The position numbers and the translations under genes are program-made. DNA of 64,000 nucleotides. Origin: Dermacentor variabilis. Its lineage: Eukaryota > Arthropoda > Arachnida > Ixodida > Ixodidae. The stretch covers positions 102,962,122-103,026,121 of the forward strand of contig NC_134570.1 in NCBI RefSeq assembly GCF_050947875.1, in the 5' to 3' direction. Shown here piece by piece: positions 46,702 through 55,190 of the stretch (position 1 is the stretch's first letter; every line of letters starts with the position of its first letter). The notes beneath the pieces were generated by a model that searched no databases, was not told the origin of the DNA, and saw only the letters and a list, made by a program, of their open reading frames with translations.

Positions 46702-47425
46702 TCCAGTTTTTCTGGACACGTACCTACTAGTGCCCCTAGCGGGCCCGGCACGAGGGTAGCGCGTTTACAATTTCACGAGTGGGTTTTTCGCAAATAACAA
46801 AATGTGCAGGTCGATTATTGAAGAACGCAGGTGACAGACGTGTTCTGGAAGACAATCTACACAAGCCAAATGCAGTGATCACGCTATGCCACGTAATAAT
46901 TTTGTTCCCACGGCGGTTAAAAATTCAGCAATAGAAGCCTATGGAAACGACGAAAATTTGTACTCGATTTTTGAGGCAACAACAATGCCTGTGAGAAAAC
47001 TACGGCGTCTATCGTAATACCCAGTGCATCGTATGTAGTCCGGAGACTCAACTTTGGATTGATGCCTATCTCGGCTTTCCACACATGGCGTAACACTGTT
47101 CCCAAAAGCGATTTTTGTAACGCTGTCGTGAAAATTCCCGTGGTATACATAAAAAAAAATTACCGACGATTACGTTACTTCCTAATGCGAAATGTGAGCG
47201 CAGCAAATAAGCTGTTTCACCTTTTGGATAGATTGAGGCAAAGAAATCGAGCAACACATGTATGCGCTATCACATAATTTTTTTTATTTTTCACACGTAT
47301 TCCTTTAACAAAGACTCCACTAACAGTTCTTGACAGTCATGAAGGAAGCTTTGTGGTCGGAGAAATAGACTGATATATGTTCGACTTGGTACACCAATGC
47401 TTGATTCTCAAAGACGAGATCTATA
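46702..47425. other. Unassigned sequence
   Basis: No gene or known element recognised. The sequence does not continue the duplication match. Confidence 0.4.
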
Positions 47426-47428
47426 CAA

Positions 47429-47690
47429 GTGCCTCGCGAGGTTGTCACAGCCGTGGGGGAAGCAGAGGCTAAGCGCCGCCGCCGAGAAGACCCTGCCGTT
47501 CGCGCCGCCGAAACGGAGGCTCATCGCCGCCGTCGAGAGCAACCAGCAGTAAGCGAGGCTGAAGCAGAAGCTCATCGCCGCCGCCGAGAAGACCCTGCAG
47601 TCCGCGCCGCCGAAGCGGAGGCTCATCGCCGCCGTCGAGAGCAACCAGCAGTAAGCGGAAGCGGAGGGGGGCGGCGTGTACACCCAGCGG
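47429..47690 (+). repeat. 51-bp repeats encoding a 17-aa Arg-rich module
   Basis: Four 17-aa units: EAEAKRRRREDPAVRAA, ETEAHRRRREQPAVSEA, EAEAHRRRREDPAVRAA and EAEAHRRRREQPAVSGS. The frame is open from 47429 to 47767 and ends in a Ser/Arg-rich tail. Arginine-rich tandem modules of this style occur in arthropod DNA-binding proteins, but the known STPR module is 23 aa, so identity is uncertain. It could be a fragment of a larger repeat protein or simply a coding-like minisatellite. Confidence 0.45.
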
Positions 47691-48075
47691 CAAACGATGG
47701 GGGCAGAAGCGCGCGCAGCAAGCGGGCAACACGATCAAGGGAGGAGGGAAGAGATAGCAGCGACTGACTGATGCCGCTGACGGCGATAGTGAGTCAACCC
47801 CAGCTATCCGCCACACAAGAACAGGGGGGGGGGAACCCTTTCCTCCTCTTTCTGCATGGCGGCGACGGTGTTCTATGCAGTCACGTTATCTTGACTCTCT
47901 AGCGGCGTCAGCGGCATCCAGCGGTATCAGTCGGTCGCTGCTAGCGCTGGGGGGATGAAAGGGGGGCGGAGCTGGTTACGAGGCCGACGACGACGCCGAC
48001 GACGACGCGAAACCCAGGAACGGACGCCAAAGAGCTGCGCTCTAAAACATGAGCGTTTCGTTCAGCGTAGTCTCA

Positions 48076-48330
48076 GAAGCCGTGGCCGAGTGGCGAAATC
48101 GCACGCACCTATTGTCCCGCGTCACTTGGCGGCTGTTCGATTCACGCTTCGCCTTGTTTTTGATAGCCGCGTAGGACCTAGTTTTGTAGTCTCTCACCAG
48201 ATGGCAGAAACACAAAACCCAAGATTTGCTTTCGGTTATGGTTTTTCTGCGGCGCAGTTTTTCTTTAAAAGCCGCATAGGACACAAAACTCAAAATTTCC
48301 CTTCGGTTCTGGTTTTCCAGGGGTGCTCTT
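48076..48330 (+). repeat. tRNA-derived SINE-like unit
   Basis: The head (48076-48151) has an A-box-like TGGCCGAGTGG at 48083-48093, a B-box-like GTTCGATTC at 48135-48143 and pairable acceptor ends (GAAGC with GCTTC), resembling a decayed Ser/Leu-type tRNA. The anticodon arm is not convincing. The body contains two diverged copies of a segment with AGCCGC[A/G]TAGGAC, CACAAAAC and CTTCGGTT, near 48165-48250 and 48268-48320. No poly(A) or LINE-like tail is clear. Confidence 0.35.
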
Positions 48331-48823
48331 GAAATATCATGTTTTCTATTTTTCCTTCCTGAAACGTAGCAGTGTCGTGTTCATTTGTTAATTCATCGCT
48401 TTTATAAAGATTTTATTCATTGGACGCCATAACTAGAAGCTTGCACATGGCTTTGTGTTATGCAAAAAAAAAGAAAACTTTCGAGCTTTGTAGCGTGGAA
48501 CCTGGGAGAACAAAATGGCTATTCTTATTCTGTTCTTCTGGAAGGTGCGTTTTCTTCGACTTTCGGCTGTCCCTAATGGCACACACTTCGAGCGAATCAG
48601 GTCCACCTGGGCCACAATGCCACCCAGTGGCTAGTGTCATTCCTACACAACATTCGTGTGGAACAAAGGGTCTGCTAGGTTGAGTCGCTGCCCGAAGGTT
48701 AATTATTTCTAAAGATTCATCCAAATAAGAAATGCACCAACTAGAAGAAGATGTGCAGCGTCTGTATTAATATCTACAGTTAATATTTATTTATTTTTAT
48801 TTATTTTATTTATCAATACTGCA

Positions 48824-48840
48824 ATCCCCATTGGGGATTT
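48824..48840 (-). other. 3' stem-loop of the LINE
   Basis: AATCCCC-ATT-GGGGATT forms a hairpin, extended outward by CTGC/GCAG. It lies just before the TAAA-rich end, where CR1/L2-type reverse transcriptases recognise their RNA. Confidence 0.65.
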
Positions 48841-48955
48841 TAGCAGGGTGGGAAACAATACATATGTAAGAATACTATAGTATAGGCAACGAAAACAATA
48901 CAAGTCAGGTTAACGGAGCTTAAACATAGCAGTGGCACAGCAAGAAAACAAATTG

Positions 48956-51721
48956 TTACTCAATACTTGAAACAAACGCCGAAAGGGATGATTTTAAAAC
49001 TTGGTCATTGGTTAGATGATTCCATTCAACGATTGTTCGAGGAAAGAAGGAATACTTAAAACAATTATTACGTGTACTAAATGGGGTTATTGTTCGGCTA
49101 TGTCGCTGTCTAGTAGCATAACCAGATGAAAAAGTAATTATTCCCGTGAGATCTGTCTTATAATGACCGTTAATAAGTTGAAAAAGAAATTTTAGTCGTG
49201 ATACACGATTTCTTTGCATTAATGGTGGCAGGTTTGCTTTTGTTAAGAGGTATGTCACTGAAGTGCGTCCGAAGTTGTTATAAATGAAACGAGCTGCTTT
49301 TCTTTGCACCATTTCTATCTTGTTAGTGCCAGTTTTAGTAAAAGGGTCCCAAATTACACATGCATAGTCTAGCATCGGTAAAACTACAGCTTTATATGCG
49401 AGTAGGCGTACAGTGGGAGTAGAAAGTTTCAAAGCCCTTCTTAAAAAATAAAGCTTGCGGTTAGCATTAGATACTACATATTCAAGGTGCTTAGCCCAAG
49501 TGAGGTCATTTGTGATCCAGAGTCCTAGATACTTATAATGTGTTACTTCGGAAATATTTATGTTAGTAATACCATATGGAAACGTTAGTTTATGTTTCTT
49601 ATGTGAGATGGACATAAAAACTGTTTTCTCGAAATTAATTGACATTTGCCAGGCAGCGCACCAGTCGACAATTTGTCGAAAAGCATCATTCAGCAACTCC
49701 TGGTCAGTAACATTGTCTATCTCCGAGTACAATACACAGTCATCTGCATAAAGCTTAGCCATAACAGGAATACCATGCAGCATATCATTAATGAACAAAA
49801 GGAACAAGAGAGGTCCAAGGACCGAGCCCTGCGGAACACCAGAGCCTACCGGAAGTCGTTCAGAAGCATGATTATTAAAAACAACAAATTGTTCTCTGCT
49901 ATCAAGGTATGCTGTAAGCCAATTAATTAGTCTGGAGTTTTTCAGTATCTTGCTCAATTTGTAAAGTAGTTTTTTGTGAGAGACCCTGTCGAAAGCCTTC
50001 GAAAAGTCCATGAAAATAGCATCTATTTGTTTCCCATTGTTAATTGCTTTCGCAAAGTCGTGCACTGTTAAAACTAGTTGAGTAATTGTAGAGTAGCCTT
50101 TTCTGAATCCGTGTTGATGCTTTGTTAGTACATTATTGTTTTCCAAGAATTCTGAGATATGATTATGGATTATGTGTTCCAAAAGTTTACATACTGTAGA
50201 TGTTAAAGAAATTGGACGGTAGTTTTGAATGCAGTGCTTTTTTCCTGTTTTATGTATTGGCTTCACTCTGGCTGTCCTCCAGTCACTCGGTACTTGTCCC
50301 TCGCACAATGACCTTGTGAACACAATGTGCAAGTACTTTGATGTCCATTCTGCATACCGTTTTAAAAATGTGTTTGGAATGTTGTCCGGGCCAGAAGATT
50401 TTTTAGTGTTCAATTGTAAAAGCATGTTGAGTATACCTGGTTCGCTTATTTGAACATCGGGTATAGGCGGCACACACATTTCGAAAGGTGGTATTACATC
50501 ATTATCATTTGTATAGACGGACTTAAAGTGTTTGTTAAACGCATTTGCTATTTCTTTGCTTTCGTGAACTGCCTTACCATCAACATGAAATAAATCACAT
50601 TCCTGGGAGGTCGGAGAAATAGAACGCCAAAATTTCTCTGGAGCCGTGGTTATGAAACTTGGTAGCGATTCACCATAGTAGCGTTGTTTATCGGCGTACA
50701 CTTGACTTTTGAGCTGAGAAGAAATGTCGTCGATCTTTTGTTTTACAGACTGCTTGTTTTCGATTTTAAATTGTTTCTTTACACGTTTCAGTTTCCTTTG
50801 GAGCCTCAATGTCTCGCGGGAGATCCAGGGATTATTGCGATTTTTCTTTTTAGTCGACAACGGCACAAAGCGATCAATGCACTCTTTAACTATTTTTTTA
50901 AACCTGCACCACAACGACACTACGTCTTCCATACTACTTGAAAAGTCGTCAAAATTTAGCGAAAGTACATCGATAATTGATACATCATCGGCTCGAGAGA
51001 AATTTCGGTAAGATGAACATTCAGATTTTTTATCTAACACGGTGTCTTTAACGATGAGTAGTACAGCCTCGTGATCCGATATGCCAGGTACTATCTCACA
51101 ATTCGTTTTGGCACTAATGGATCCGCTGACAAAAAAAAGGTCAAGCATTGACTGAGAACTGCCTTGAATTCGTGTGTTTTGTTCCACAATTTGCAATAAG
51201 TCAAAAGAAAAAGCAATGTCCAGCATAGCTTCCCCTAGAGGGTCATGCTTTTTAAGTGAGAATGTTTGCCAGTCGACATTAGGCAAATTAAAATCTCCTG
51301 CTAATATAATACGATTACCGGGTTTTACATTCGCATACAAAAATTCCCTAAGCTCGTCAAATACGGCAGTGGTAGAATTAGGGGATCGGTATATTGCTGC
51401 AATAACATATTTAACATTTGCATGGTAAGCTGTACAAAAAATACACTCTACATTGGGTATTCCAGGCATTAAAAAAATTCGCAAGGATGATTTAAAAAGT
51501 ATGCAAACACCCCCACCTCTACCATCACGGTCTTTTCGATACGAACTGTAGCCAGTGGGAACGAACTCACTGTCAAAGATGGTGTCATTAAGCCAAGTCT
51601 CAGTCAAGACCACTACATCTGGGTTGTGCAAGACCAGAAGAGCCTCCAACTGAGTGATCTTGTTGAGTATACTCCTACAATTGACATTTAATACTTTCAG
51701 GGTTCGAGATGTCTTAGTCAA
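48956..51721 (-). CDS. LINE ORF2: AP-endonuclease and reverse transcriptase
   Basis: About 921 aa, all in one frame. Endonuclease motifs: LNVNCRSI, LTETWL, YRSPNS, AGDFNLPNVDW and SDHEAVLL (residues 10-230). RT motifs: NYRPISLTSTVCKLLEHII, IFMDFSKAFDRVSHKKLL (motif A), GSGVPQGSVLGPLLFLLFIN (motif B) and AKLYADDCVLYSEI (motif C, both Asp present). The frame follows ORF1's UGA (51727-51725) directly and has no ATG until residue 85, inside the endonuclease. Translation therefore probably relies on UGA readthrough or reinitiation at a non-AUG codon (CTT-TTG). All catalytic residues I can identify are intact. Confidence 0.85.
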   Translation of the reverse strand: MTKTSRTLKVLNVNCRSILNKITQLEALLVLHNPDVVVLTETWLNDTIFDSEFVPTGYSSYRKDRDGRGGGVCILFKSSLRIFLMPGIPNVECIFCTAYHANVKYVIAAIYRSPNSTTAVFDELREFLYANVKPGNRIILAGDFNLPNVDWQTFSLKKHDPLGEAMLDIAFSFDLLQIVEQNTRIQGSSQSMLDLFFVSGSISAKTNCEIVPGISDHEAVLLIVKDTVLDKKSECSSYRNFSRADDVSIIDVLSLNFDDFSSSMEDVVSLWCRFKKIVKECIDRFVPLSTKKKNRNNPWISRETLRLQRKLKRVKKQFKIENKQSVKQKIDDISSQLKSQVYADKQRYYGESLPSFITTAPEKFWRSISPTSQECDLFHVDGKAVHESKEIANAFNKHFKSVYTNDNDVIPPFEMCVPPIPDVQISEPGILNMLLQLNTKKSSGPDNIPNTFLKRYAEWTSKYLHIVFTRSLCEGQVPSDWRTARVKPIHKTGKKHCIQNYRPISLTSTVCKLLEHIIHNHISEFLENNNVLTKHQHGFRKGYSTITQLVLTVHDFAKAINNGKQIDAIFMDFSKAFDRVSHKKLLYKLSKILKNSRLINWLTAYLDSREQFVVFNNHASERLPVGSGVPQGSVLGPLLFLLFINDMLHGIPVMAKLYADDCVLYSEIDNVTDQELLNDAFRQIVDWCAAWQMSINFEKTVFMSISHKKHKLTFPYGITNINISEVTHYKYLGLWITNDLTWAKHLEYVVSNANRKLYFLRRALKLSTPTVRLLAYKAVVLPMLDYACVIWDPFTKTGTNKIEMVQRKAARFIYNNFGRTSVTYLLTKANLPPLMQRNRVSRLKFLFQLINGHYKTDLTGIITFSSGYATRQRHSRTITPFSTRNNCFKYSFFPRTIVEWNHLTNDQVLKSSLSAFVSSIE

Positions 51722-51724
51722 AAG

Positions 51725-52609
51725 TCAGTTCGAATTCTTTTTAAGCCTGTAGCGAGAACCCTTTGATTCGTCCCAACCAAATAAGACGTTATCAATGCTT
51801 AGTTTGTCGAAAATTAGTTTTACCTTGGCTCCGTCTGCTTTCTCTTTCTCGCAACTTTTCCACAGTTGTTTACGTGTCTCCCGAACTCGCTTTGAATAGT
51901 CCTCGGCTATCGATATACCTGAGCCTTTAAGCTTATGGCATGATCGTAATATTGACATTTTTTCACGAAAGTCGAGAAGTTTCAGAATAACTGGTCGCAC
52001 TCGGCCTGCTTGCTTTTTCCCCAGTCTATGGCATCGTTCGACGCCACTCACCGTTAAACCAATTTTTTTCTGAAAAACATCATGGGTTAATTTCATTTCC
52101 AGTTCCTGACCAGACTCCATGCTATCTTCCTCTATACCATAAATGATCAGGTTATTTCTTCTGCCTCTGTTTTCCAAGTCGTCCATCTGGTTACTAACTG
52201 AAGTAAGCTGCCCCTGAAGTTCTGATATTGCGGCTTCCATATCTTGTACCTTCGTGGCTAAGACCTTCAGGCTGGATAACTGCCTCTCAATACCATCAAT
52301 CCGCTTAGTTAAAGAGGAAAGTTTGTCCTGTATCTCATTCTGGGATACCTGCAGGCATTCCATAGTTGAATTCATCTTGGTCTGGCCAGATAGTATTTCC
52401 ACTAGCATCTCTTTTTCTGTCGGACCGGGATTTGATTCAATATCGCCGCAAGACAACAGATCTTTCGATAATGAAAAAACAGAAGACAAAAAGCTCTGAA
52501 CACCCAGTGGGCAGGGCAGCAGCACTAAAAAACGGTCGTCACTTCGGTAACAATGTTCGCATTTAAAATCACTAACCTGCAGCGCAAAGCAAAAAGGATT
52601 GCTCAGCAT
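51725..52609 (-). CDS. LINE ORF1: coiled-coil RNA-binding protein with 2A leader
   Basis: 294 aa from the ATG at 52609-52607, the last Met of the promoter-proximal 288-bp unit. Residues 1-62 form a leader with a hydrophobic stretch (FLVLLPCPLGVQSFLSSVFS) ending in CGDIESNPG|P, the 2A consensus. After the predicted skip, 232 aa follow: a long coiled coil (KRIDGIERQLSSLKVLATKV through QLTSVSNQMDDLENRGRR), then RNNLIIYGIEED and VERCHRLGKKQAGRVRPVIL, typical of LINE ORF1 (transposase_22-like) RNA-binding domains. The frame is also open upstream across all monomers because 288 is divisible by 3, but that stretch is treated as 5' UTR. Confidence 0.75.
   Translation of the reverse strand: MLSNPFCFALQVSDFKCEHCYRSDDRFLVLLPCPLGVQSFLSSVFSLSKDLLSCGDIESNPGPTEKEMLVEILSGQTKMNSTMECLQVSQNEIQDKLSSLTKRIDGIERQLSSLKVLATKVQDMEAAISELQGQLTSVSNQMDDLENRGRRNNLIIYGIEEDSMESGQELEMKLTHDVFQKKIGLTVSGVERCHRLGKKQAGRVRPVILKLLDFREKMSILRSCHKLKGSGISIAEDYSKRVRETRKQLWKSCEKEKADGAKVKLIFDKLSIDNVLFGWDESKGSRYRLKKNSN
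52421..52447 (-). other. 2A-like ribosome-skipping motif
   Basis: Encodes G-D-I-E-S-N-P-G-P, matching D-[V/I]-E-x-N-P-G-P exactly. The break would fall between Gly (52424-52426) and Pro (52421-52423). It is preceded by an amphipathic Leu/Ser-rich stretch (FSLSKDLLSC), as in active 2A sequences. 2A motifs are known in some other non-LTR retrotransposons. Confidence 0.85.
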
Positions 52610-53787
52610 GTCGCCGTGTCTGCTGCTGCCGTGCCCACTGGCGAAGAACGGCTCCGGCGGTACTCTTATAGTCGTTGGAAGTGCCATGTGACATGACGTC
52701 ACCGATGTCGTCAGAGGTATAGTCGCTGATAGCCTTGGATGATTCGGTCCTGAGATGGCACCGTCGTAGAGCAGTGTCACTGATACAGCATGAAATTCTT
52801 GAAAATGGTCGCCACGTGTCATTTGATGAAAATCATGCGGCACCAGCAGAGCTCCGAGAAAAACCTGCAGCGCAAAGCAAAAAGGATTGCTCAGCATGTC
52901 GCCGTGTCTGCTGCTGCCGTGCCCACTGGCGAAGAACGGCTCCGGCGGTACTCTTATAGTCGTTGGAAGTGCCATGTGACATGACGTCACCGATGTCGTC
53001 AGAGGTATAGTCGCTGATAGCCTTGGATGATTCGGTCCTGAGATGGCACCGTCGTAGAGCAGTGTCACTGATACAGCATGAAATTCTTGAAAATGGTCGC
53101 CACGTGTCATTTGATAAAAATCATGCGGCACCAGCAGAGCTCCGAGAAAAACCTGCAGCGCAAAGCAAAAAGGATTGCTCAGCATGTCGCCGTGTCTGCT
53201 GCTGCCGTGCCCACTGGCGAAGAACGGCTCCGGCGGTACTCTTATAGTCGTTGGAAGTGCCATGTGACATGACGTCACCGATGTCGTCAGAGGTATAGTC
53301 GCTGATAGCCTTGGATGATTCGGTCCTGAGATGGCACCGTCGTAGAGCAGTGTCACTGATACAGCATGAAATTCTTGAAAATGGTCGCCACGTGTCATTT
53401 GATGAAAATCATGCGGCACCAGCAGAGCTCCGAGAAAAACCTGCAGCGCAAAGCAAAAAGGATTGCTCAGCATGTCGCCGTGTCTGCTGCTGCCGTGCCC
53501 ACTGGCGAAGAACGGCTCCGGCGGTACTCTTATAGTCGTTGGAAGTGCCATGTGACATGACGTCACCGATGTCGTCAGAGGTATAGTCGCTGATAGCCTT
53601 GGATGATTCGGTCCTGAGATGGCACCGTCGTAGAGCAGTGTCACTGATACAGCATGAAATTCTTGAAAATGGTCGCCACGTGTCATTTGATGAAAATCAT
53701 GCGGCACCAGCAGAGCTCCGAGAAAAACCTGCAGCGCAAAGCAAAAAGGATTGCTCAGCATGTCGCCGTGTCTGCTGCTGCCGTGCC
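52576..53787 (-). repeat. 288-bp tandem monomers of LINE 5' region (4 full, 1 partial)
   Basis: Units begin with CCTGCAGCGC (plus strand) at 52576, 52864, 53152 and 53440; a 60-bp partial starts at 53728. Units are almost identical; one difference noted is GATAAAAATC in place of GATGAAAATC near 53113. Arrangement resembles the promoter monomers of mouse L1. Confidence 0.9.
52663..52701 (-). promoter_or_regulatory. Monomer promoter: CRE and TATA-like box
   Basis: In the ORF1-proximal monomer, TGACGTCA (52694-52701) is followed on the minus strand by TATAAGAG (52670-52663), and the ORF1 ATG lies 54 nt further (52609). The same set repeats every 288 bp. Promoter function is inferred from motif order. 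Confidence 0.5.
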
Positions 53788-53848
53788 ATTCTATGCCGTG
53801 CCGTTCTATTCTATGCCGTGCCATTCTGTGCCGTGCCGTTCTATACAG
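53788..53848. repeat. Short GCCGTGCC[A/G]TTCTAT repeats
   Basis: About four imperfect units of GCCGTGCCATTCTAT/GCCGTGCCGTTCTAT adjoin the partial monomer. They may be the element's extreme 5' end or expanded flanking DNA. Confidence 0.7.
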
Positions 53849-54129
53849 CCAAGTGGTACGAATCCGTAGGTGTGGCCGTGAAAATACCATTTGAATAAAT
53901 GTCCCGTGCTGTCTCTGCCCCGGTCGCTCTATAGAGAAGCTAGCTTGGCTAGCCGTCAGCATCTACGATCAACATATCGTGCCTCGTTTGGTGCATTTGC
54001 TTTTAATGCGCAGCATTCTTTGGCGAGTGCCCCAGCAATATGGTAGCAAAATCGTGCAAAATCGTGCCTGTAATACCCAAAAAACATGACACATTTCCCA
54101 TATAAATACGTAGGTCTTCACCAAAAGGC

Positions 54130-55190
54130 TTGGGGTGGCCAACTTTAAATTGGGAGTGGCATTAGCATAAATTTAGGCGTGATGCAGGGATGGGTCAAGC
54201 TGAATTTGGTAGTGATATGGGAGTGGCCCAATCTAAATTTGGCGTGAAATGGTATTGAGCCAAGCTGAATTTGAGCCAGATATGAGGGTGACCCAACCTA
54301 GATTTGAGGTGATATGTGGTGGGTAAGCCTAAGTTTGGGGGAACATGGAGGATGGGCCAGCCTGGGTTTGGGGCTGATATGGGGCTGGGCCAACCTGGAT
54401 TTGGGGACGATATGGGGGTGGGAGAACCTAAATTTGGGGGTGATATGGGGGTGGGCCAACCTAACGATTGGGGTGATATGGGGCTGGGCCAAGCTGAATC
54501 GGGGGTGATATGGGAATGGTCTAACCTAAATTTGGTAGGAATTGGCAGTGGGCCATCCTTAATTTGAGGTGATAGAGGGGTGGGCCCGGCTAAGTTTGGG
54601 GCTGATATGGGGGTGGGCCAACCTAAATCGGGGGTTTACATGGGGACGGGCTAAGCTAACCATGGGGGTGATGTGCGGCTGAGCTAAGCTGAATTGGGGG
54701 GGATGATATATGGGTAGACTAACCTAAATTGGAGGGTGATTTGCGGTGGCCCATCCTAAATTTGAGGTGATCGAGGGGTGGGCCAGCGTTAGTTTGGGGC
54801 TGATATGGGCGTGCGCCAACGTAGATTTGCAGGTGGTATTGGAAAGGGCCGATCTAAATTTGGAGGTGTTGTGGAGGTGGGCCAATCTGTATTTGGTGGG
54901 GGTATGAGGTTGGTCCTACCTAAATGGGGGAGAAATCTCGGGGTCGGCCAAACTGAATTTAGGGGCGATATGGAGGGGGGGGCAACTTAAATTTCGGGGT
55001 ACGTCGACTCGAAATTTGGGGGGCGATTTATTGAAATTCGTGGGTGGACCAACATTAAAATTAGAGGTGGCCCAATTGAAATTTAGGATTGGGCCAACTT
55101 CAGGTTTAAGGCTGGGAGATATGAAAATCGGGCGTGGCCGACTTTAAGTTTAAGGGTGAACCAAATGAAATTTGGGAGCCTGTTTACGAA
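54130..55190 (+). repeat. Degenerate ~33-bp minisatellite
   Basis: Roughly 30 imperfect units of the type GATATGGGGGTGGGCCAACC-TAAATTTGGGGGT, best preserved at 54370-54520 with 32-33-bp periods. Short frames such as DMGVGEPKFGG repeats arise from it but are broken in most units. Confidence 0.85.

Larger units (their letters stand above)
48788..53850 (-). mobile_element. CR1/L2-like LINE, near full length
   Basis: On the minus strand: a 5' region of tandem 288-bp units, ORF1 with a 2A motif, ORF2 with endonuclease and RT, and a short 3' UTR that ends in a stem-loop followed by (TAAA)n at 48788-48815. This 3' structure fits the CR1/L2 group. Apart from the UGA between ORF1 and ORF2, no frame lesion is seen. 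The exact 5' edge is uncertain (between 53787 and 53960), and no target duplication was identified. Absent from copy A. Confidence 0.85.

Noticed and set aside
52610..53962. N-terminal extension of ORF1 to 745 codons through the monomers
   Set aside because: Open only because the 288-bp unit has no stop in this frame. Four identical copies with an ATG and promoter motifs in each fit a 5' UTR array better than a protein domain.
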